Below are positions 59,198-64,000 of a stretch of 64,000 nt of DNA, one piece after another. The notes under the pieces are model-generated. The model was given only the letters and a program-made list of their open reading frames with translations. It did no database searches and was not told the origin of the DNA. The stretch's first letter is position 1. Each line of letters opens with the position of its first letter. The position numbers were made by a program, and so were the translations under genes. This DNA is from Microbacterium sp. Leaf320 (lineage in GTDB: Bacteria > Actinomycetota > Actinomycetes > Actinomycetales > Microbacteriaceae): the NCBI RefSeq assembly GCF_001423485.1, contig NZ_LMOD01000004.1:248001-312000 (forward strand), given 5' to 3'.

Positions 59198-60514
59198 TCA
59201 TGCCCCGTGACCGTCGCGGTACCTCGGCGGGAGAGGGGGCAGCGCGAGCGTGTCGATCCAGGTGCGCACCAGGGCTCGTGCCTCGCCTCCGGCGATCTCG
59301 TCGACCAGGCCGAGGAAGTCGTCGCTCGTCACGGCGAGCCGTGCGAAACGGGCGGTCCATTCCCGCATAAGAGCGAAGAAGACCTCGTCGCCGATCGTCA
59401 GCCGCAGTGCATGGAGGGTGAGGGCACCGCGCTTGTAGACGCGGTCGTCGAACATGTCGCTCGCTCCGGGATCAGAGAGCACGAGGTCGTGCGGCAGGGC
59501 GCGGACCTGGCCATGATGCGCCACGGCCTTCGTGTGAGCGGAGGGGCCGCCTGCGGCTTCGGACCACAGCCATTCCGCGTAGCAGGCGAATCCCTCGTTC
59601 AGCCAGATGTCCTGCCAGCGCGCGACTCCGACGCTGTTCCCGAACCATTGGTGCGCGAGCTCGTGCGCGATCAATCGATCGCTGCCACTCGCACCGTCGA
59701 CATGGTTGGCACCGAAGATCGCCATTCCCTGCGCCTCGAGGGGGATCTCCAGATCGTCCGGTGTGACGACGACCTTGTACGACTCGTACGGATACGGGCC
59801 GAAGGCGTCGACGAATGCGTCCATCATCTGCGGCAGTGCGGCGAAGTCCGAGCGCACCCGCGACGCGAGCTGCCGGGGGTGGAACAGGCGCCCTGGAGTC
59901 GCACCGAGGTCGATCCTGTCGTCGTCGTACTGACCGATCTGCACCGTCATCAGATATGTGGCCGTCGGCACCGGCTGATGGAAGGTCCAGCGAGTGCGAC
60001 CCCGCTGCGTCGACCGCGTAGCCGCACCGCCGCTCACGACGGTGTACTCGGGGTCGGAGGTGAACTCCAGGCGATAGGTCGCCTTGTCGGAGGGGACGTC
60101 GTTGCAGGGGAACCAGGTCGGGGCGCCCGTCGGCTGAGATGCCACCAGCACGCCGTCTTCGAGTTCCTCCCACCCGAGGAGTCCCCAGCGGGTGCGGCGA
60201 GGGGACGGTGCGCCCGAGTAGTCGACGGTCACGGTGATCTCGGCGCCGCCTTGGAGTTCGCTCCCGAAGATCACCTTGATTCTCCGATCGTCCTGGCGGA
60301 ACGACGCGGCACGGTCGCCACTCACCCGCACTTTCGTGGCCTTGAGGCCGACGAGGTCGAGGGAGATGTGCTTGGCCGACTCCTGCATCATCAGCCTGAT
60401 CGTCGCAGTGCCCACGAGACGGTTCGTGGTGACGCGGTAGTCGATGGCGAGGTCGTAGTGCAGCACCGCGTATCGTCGATCGCCACTGTGCGGGGTGTAC
60501 GGGTCGACGGTCAT
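59198..60514 (-). CDS. M1 family zinc metallopeptidase
   Basis: A 438-residue aminopeptidase N-like enzyme. The substrate/N-terminus loop reads EAQGMAIFG (the GAMEN-equivalent), the zinc site is HELAHQWFG with the third ligand in NEGFACYAEW, and a Tyr-containing DDRVYKRGALTLHALR follows. The C-terminal ERAP-like domain is mostly absent, as in short actinobacterial M1 enzymes. There is no signal peptide. Its ATG at 60514 overlaps the stop of the Pls/PosA-type synthetase (ATGA), so the two are cotranslated. It may process or degrade the synthetase product. Confidence 0.88.
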   Translation of the reverse strand: MTVDPYTPHSGDRRYAVLHYDLAIDYRVTTNRLVGTATIRLMMQESAKHISLDLVGLKATKVRVSGDRAASFRQDDRRIKVIFGSELQGGAEITVTVDYSGAPSPRRTRWGLLGWEELEDGVLVASQPTGAPTWFPCNDVPSDKATYRLEFTSDPEYTVVSGGAATRSTQRGRTRWTFHQPVPTATYLMTVQIGQYDDDRIDLGATPGRLFHPRQLASRVRSDFAALPQMMDAFVDAFGPYPYESYKVVVTPDDLEIPLEAQGMAIFGANHVDGASGSDRLIAHELAHQWFGNSVGVARWQDIWLNEGFACYAEWLWSEAAGGPSAHTKAVAHHGQVRALPHDLVLSDPGASDMFDDRVYKRGALTLHALRLTIGDEVFFALMREWTARFARLAVTSDDFLGLVDEIAGGEARALVRTWIDTLALPPLPPRYRDGHGA

Positions 60515-63500
60515 GAGTTCGACGCCTGGTAGGAGCGAACCTTGACCGCGCGCCAGGGGCCGATGGGATTTCCGCTCCATCGGCTGCCGATCGGAACGAA
60601 CTCGCCGCGCATCACCAGCGAGGCGGGGCCGACCGTCGCGTCCGCCCCGATCGTAGCTGCGGGCAGGATCACGCTGTGCGGGCCGAGGGTCGCACCGTTC
60701 TCGAGGGTCACTGCGTCGATGCTCATCACACGATCATGGAACAGATGCGTCTGAACCACACATCCGCGGTTCACGGTGGCGCCGTCTCCGAGCGTGACGA
60801 GATCGGGCTCCGGGAGCCAGTAGCTGTCTGTCCAGACGCCCCGACCGATCTTCGCCCCGAGAGTGCGCAGCCAGATGGCGAGCGCAGGCGTGCCGGATGC
60901 CGCGTTGGCGAACCAGGGCGCTGCCACCATCTCGGTGAACGTGTCTGACACCTCTGTGCGCCACACGAAGCTCGACCACAGCGGATGCTCTCCGACGCGG
61001 ATCGGCCCGACGATGATCCATTTCGCTGCCGTCGTGATGAGGGCGGCGACCGCGCCGGCGGCGAGCATGACCGCGCCCGACAGGACGATCGCCCACCCGA
61101 GTCCCCAGGCATCGAGTGCAGCGGCGAGCGTGAGCATGGCACCCAGTCCGATCGCGCAGCTCACGAACACGGGGATGATGCGGCACAGCTCCCACAGCGC
61201 TCTCGCGACGCGCAGACCGGCGCGCGGGCGGTAAGTGCGCTCGAGGTCGGAGTCGTTGACCACGCGCCGCAACCTCGCAGCCGGCGATCCCAACCACGAC
61301 GAACCGGCCTTCGCCTTGGGAGGCGCGACAGACAGCACGGCGACCAGACCGTCACGCGGCACGTTGTGGCCACCGGCCGCCATACCGGAGTTGCCGAGGA
61401 ACGCGCGCTTGCCGATGCGCGCGGTGCCCAGCCGCATCCATCCACCCTGCAGCTCGTAGGTCGCGACCATCGTGTCGTCGGCGAGGAAGGCGCCGTCGGC
61501 GATGGTCGTGAGTTTCGGAATGAGCAGCACGGTCGACGCCTCGACATCGCGGCCGACATCGGCTCCGAGGGCACGGAGCCAGAGCGGGGTGGCGATGCTC
61601 GAATACAGGGGGAAGAGGAAGGTGCGGGCGGAGTCGAGCAGACGCTCGGTCGTCCACGCCTGCCACGCGATGCGCGAGCGCACGGGGTACACGCCCTCCG
61701 CGAGACCGGCTCCGAGCACGCGGACGAGGAGGAGCACGAGACCGGCGAAGACGAGCCCGGCGAGCAGCACAGCGGGGATGAGCAGCGCGATGATGCCGGG
61801 AACAGCCGCGACCAGGGACTCCGCGCCGCGCATACCGATCGTGAGCACCCACGCCCCCGCGGCCAACGAGACGATAGGCAGGATGCCGAGGAACGCCGAG
61901 GACGCGGCGTACGCCCACAGCCATCGCCTGCGGCTCGGGGGCCGACCAGGCGCGAACGGCTTCGAGACACCACCGATGCGCGCTGCAGGTGAACCCGCCC
62001 AGCGCTGCTGCGATCGCACGCGGCCGAAGACGGCCGAGCCGGGCGCGATCTCGGCGCCACGGCCGATCTTCGTGCCGGGCGCGAGAGTGCTGCGCGCGCC
62101 GATTGTGGCGTCGGCGCCGATACGGATGCCGCCGATGCGCACGGTGTCGCCGTCGATCCAGTAACCGGTGAGATCCACCTCCGGTTCGATCGACGCTCCG
62201 GCGCCGATGTCGAGCATGCCGGTGATCGGAGGCACTGTGTGCAGGTCGACATCCTTGTGGATGCGGGCGCCGAGCGCTCGTGCGTAGTACACGACCCAGG
62301 GGGCCCCGGCGAGTCCCACCGGGTCGACCTGCTGCGCGATCTGCTCGGCGAGCCAGAGACGCAGGTGAACTCCGCCGCCCCGGGGATAGTCTCCCGGGCG
62401 GAGGCCTGTGAGCAGCAGACGGGCGGCGACCGCGGCGATCGTCATCTTGCCCAGGGGAGTCACGAAGATCAGCAGGCCGACGATGATCGTCCACACCGGA
62501 ACGTCCGGCAGGAATTCGAAGCCCGGAGTCAGTCGCAGGATCCAGCTCGCGGTGAGCAGGAACAGCAGCCATCGGATGCCGGTGAACACGAACAGGGGCA
62601 GACCGGCGATGGTCTGCACCCACTGCATGCGTCTGGGGGTGGGCGCCTGCTGGCTGAAGACCCTCTCCTCGGTGTGCTCGTCGTCTGCCTCATCATCGAC
62701 GGCATCCGCCATCTGGCGCAGACGCGGCAGATCGTAGACGTCCGTCATCGTGAACTCGGGGGCGCGGGTGCGCAGTCGCGAGACCAGCTGCGCGGCGGCG
62801 AGCGATCCACCGCCGAGCTGGAAGAAGTCGGCGTCCTCATCGCCGGGGCGGATGCCGAGAACCGCGAACCATTGCTCGGCGAGCCACGCAGCTGTGCCGG
62901 ACAATGATGAATCGCCTGCGTCTCCCGCATCGAGGGGCCAGGGGAGTGCTGCCTTGTCGACCTTTCCGGACGTGCGCACCGGCAGGTCGTCGACGATCGC
63001 GAGCAGCGGAATGAGGGGTGCAGGCAGCGTGTCAGCGAGCTCGCCACGCGCCATCTGCCTGTCGAAGCCGTCATCGGGCACGACGTAGCCGACGAGGATC
63101 GACATGCCGGTCTCGGTCTTCTGCACGACCACTGTCGCGGCCGAGACCGAGGTCAGCGACTGCAGGGCGGCCTCGACCTCGCCGAGCTCGATCCGACGTC
63201 CGCCGATCTTGACCTGGTCGTCGGCGCGCCCCTGGAAGATCAGGCCCTCGGCTTCGAGACGCACGAGGTCTCCCGAGCGGTAGGCGCGGTCCCATCCGAG
63301 CGTGGGCATGGGCGCGTACTTCTCCGCATCCTTCGCCGGATCGAGGTAGCGGGCGAGACCCACCCCGCCGATGATGAGCTCGCCGACCTCGCCGTCGGCC
63401 ACCGAGAGGCCGTCGGCGTCGACGACGGCCAGGGACCATCCGTCCAGAGGCAGGCCGATGCGCACGGGACCTGTGCCATCCATGAGCGACGCGCACGCGA

Positions 63501-64000
63501 CGACCGTGGCTTCGGTCGGGCCGTAGGTGTTCCAGACCTCGCGACCGTCCGATGCCAGCCGCGCGACCAGTTCGGGCGGGCAAGCCTCGCCGCCGAAGAT
63601 CAGCAGGCGCACGTTCTCGATAGCATCCTGCGGCCACAGCGCCGCGAGCGTGGGGACGGTCGACACGACCGTGATGCCGTGCCCGAGCAACCACGGGCCG
63701 AGGTCTTCTCCCGAGCGCACGAGCGCTCGCGGCGCAGGCACCAGGCAGGCGCCGTGGCCCCACGCCAGCCACATCTCCTCGCACGACGCGTCGAAGGCGA
63801 CCGAGAGTCCCGCGAGCACGCGGTCTCCCGGTCCGAGCGGTGCCTCCTGCAGGAACAGACGCGCCTCAGCGTCGACGAACGCTGCGGCCGAGCGGTGCGA
63901 GACCGCGACGCCCTTGGGCACCCCGGTCGAGCCGGACGTGAAGATGATCCATGCGTCGTCCTCGATCGTCGGCGGGGTGACGATCGGGATCGCGGAAGTG
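60511..64000 (-). CDS. Pls/PosA-type membrane-bound non-ribosomal peptide synthetase (partial, N-terminus off the right edge)
   Basis: The frame enters at 64000 and ends at 60511, 1163 codons seen. An adenylation domain shows core motifs A3 FTSGSTGVPKGV, A4 FDASCEEMW, A5 NTYGPTEATV, A7 YRSGDLVR, A8 GRADDQVKIGGRRIELGEVE and A10 KVDKAALP. A carrier domain follows with the phosphopantetheine Ser in FFQLGGGSLAAAQL. The last about 700 residues alternate transmembrane helices with three soluble blocks rich in left-handed beta-helix repeats (IGADATIGARSTLAPG type). This is the layout of epsilon-poly-lysine synthetase and relatives, with three tandem domains between membrane segments. It lacks ordinary condensation and thioesterase domains. 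The amino acid used cannot be read with the N-terminal part missing. Confidence 0.88.
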   Translation of the reverse strand, partial: TSAIPIVTPPTIEDDAWIIFTSGSTGVPKGVAVSHRSAAAFVDAEARLFLQEAPLGPGDRVLAGLSVAFDASCEEMWLAWGHGACLVPAPRALVRSGEDLGPWLLGHGITVVSTVPTLAALWPQDAIENVRLLIFGGEACPPELVARLASDGREVWNTYGPTEATVVACASLMDGTGPVRIGLPLDGWSLAVVDADGLSVADGEVGELIIGGVGLARYLDPAKDAEKYAPMPTLGWDRAYRSGDLVRLEAEGLIFQGRADDQVKIGGRRIELGEVEAALQSLTSVSAATVVVQKTETGMSILVGYVVPDDGFDRQMARGELADTLPAPLIPLLAIVDDLPVRTSGKVDKAALPWPLDAGDAGDSSLSGTAAWLAEQWFAVLGIRPGDEDADFFQLGGGSLAAAQLVSRLRTRAPEFTMTDVYDLPRLRQMADAVDDEADDEHTEERVFSQQAPTPRRMQWVQTIAGLPLFVFTGIRWLLFLLTASWILRLTPGFEFLPDVPVWTIIVGLLIFVTPLGKMTIAAVAARLLLTGLRPGDYPRGGGVHLRLWLAEQIAQQVDPVGLAGAPWVVYYARALGARIHKDVDLHTVPPITGMLDIGAGASIEPEVDLTGYWIDGDTVRIGGIRIGADATIGARSTLAPGTKIGRGAEIAPGSAVFGRVRSQQRWAGSPAARIGGVSKPFAPGRPPSRRRWLWAYAASSAFLGILPIVSLAAGAWVLTIGMRGAESLVAAVPGIIALLIPAVLLAGLVFAGLVLLLVRVLGAGLAEGVYPVRSRIAWQAWTTERLLDSARTFLFPLYSSIATPLWLRALGADVGRDVEASTVLLIPKLTTIADGAFLADDTMVATYELQGGWMRLGTARIGKRAFLGNSGMAAGGHNVPRDGLVAVLSVAPPKAKAGSSWLGSPAARLRRVVNDSDLERTYRPRAGLRVARALWELCRIIPVFVSCAIGLGAMLTLAAALDAWGLGWAIVLSGAVMLAAGAVAALITTAAKWIIVGPIRVGEHPLWSSFVWRTEVSDTFTEMVAAPWFANAASGTPALAIWLRTLGAKIGRGVWTDSYWLPEPDLVTLGDGATVNRGCVVQTHLFHDRVMSIDAVTLENGATLGPHSVILPAATIGADATVGPASLVMRGEFVPIGSRWSGNPIGPWRAVKVRSYQASNS

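Noticed and set aside
1..64000. tRNA, rRNA, CRISPR, insertion sequences and prophage genes
   Set aside because: I looked for T-loop-like GGTTCGA motifs, regular spaced repeats, transposase motifs and terminal repeats and found none that hold up.

Overview
The window looks like chromosome of a high-GC Gram-positive actinobacterium, most likely a Microbacteriaceae member such as Microbacterium. The evidence is very high GC coding sequence, GTG/TTG starts, ATGA/TGATG gene overlaps, a 32-residue actinobacterial ribosomal protein bS22, IdeR/DtxR-type iron boxes, a LAxTG (sortase E type) surface protein, a DIP1984-family protein, and many leaderless promoters (TANNNT, about 6 nt, then the start codon). 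I see no rRNA, tRNA, CRISPR array, insertion sequence or prophage. The genus is an inference.

Layout. 1-3630 (minus): an organosulfur-type operon, with one LLM-class flavin monooxygenase and two DszC/SfnB-like flavoproteins, the last cut by the window edge. Diverging from it, 3812-6882 (plus) encodes a lipoprotein and two permeases of a family-1 (carbohydrate-type) ABC importer without its ATPase. 7029-8624 is a cell-wall surface protein, separated by a perfect terminator hairpin from a small export protein (8722-9261, minus). A DesK/DesR-like two-component system follows (9416-11238), then a CmtR-like metal sensor with a cation diffusion facilitator (11456-12468, minus) and an acetyltransferase. 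13084-19674 (minus) is the trehalose operon treX-treY-treZ, with an unknown 94-residue protein as its first gene.

19802-27233 carries ogt, thrC (with a tandem repeat and terminator), small VOC, thioredoxin-like and DUF1801 proteins, a FUSC membrane protein, an M20 peptidase and an MFS transporter. 28097-32771 is an iron-siderophore locus: a siderophore-interacting reductase diverges from a binding protein, two FecCD permeases and an ATPase, with two iron boxes in between. 33014-35351 holds an AlkA-like glycosylase, a receiver-less winged-helix regulator preceded by a leaderless cysteine-rich leader peptide, and an acetyltransferase. An MFS drug-efflux gene with a structured 5' leader follows (36091-37646), then sbcD-sbcC, a nucleosidase, nadE and a large RecB-like nuclease/SF1 helicase fusion (43630-47100).

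47125-51327 has an acetyltransferase, upp, tadA, a CDF transporter, proC and a DUF1905 protein. 51350-53444 is the KtrAB potassium system, with an ArsR regulator diverging. 54163-56911 is a TetR-controlled ABC-2 exporter with paired operators. 57060-58452 holds an HTH protein, bS22, and a rhodanese/glutaredoxin/Dabb mini-operon. The right end, 58503-64000, combines a phosphopantetheinyl transferase, an M1 metallopeptidase and a Pls/PosA-type membrane-bound peptide synthetase that runs off the edge. This is the best candidate for a specialised-metabolite (poly-amino-acid) system. The most interesting regulatory elements are the cysteine leader peptide at 34865-34966 and the ribosome-binding-site-sequestering leader at 36153-36195.
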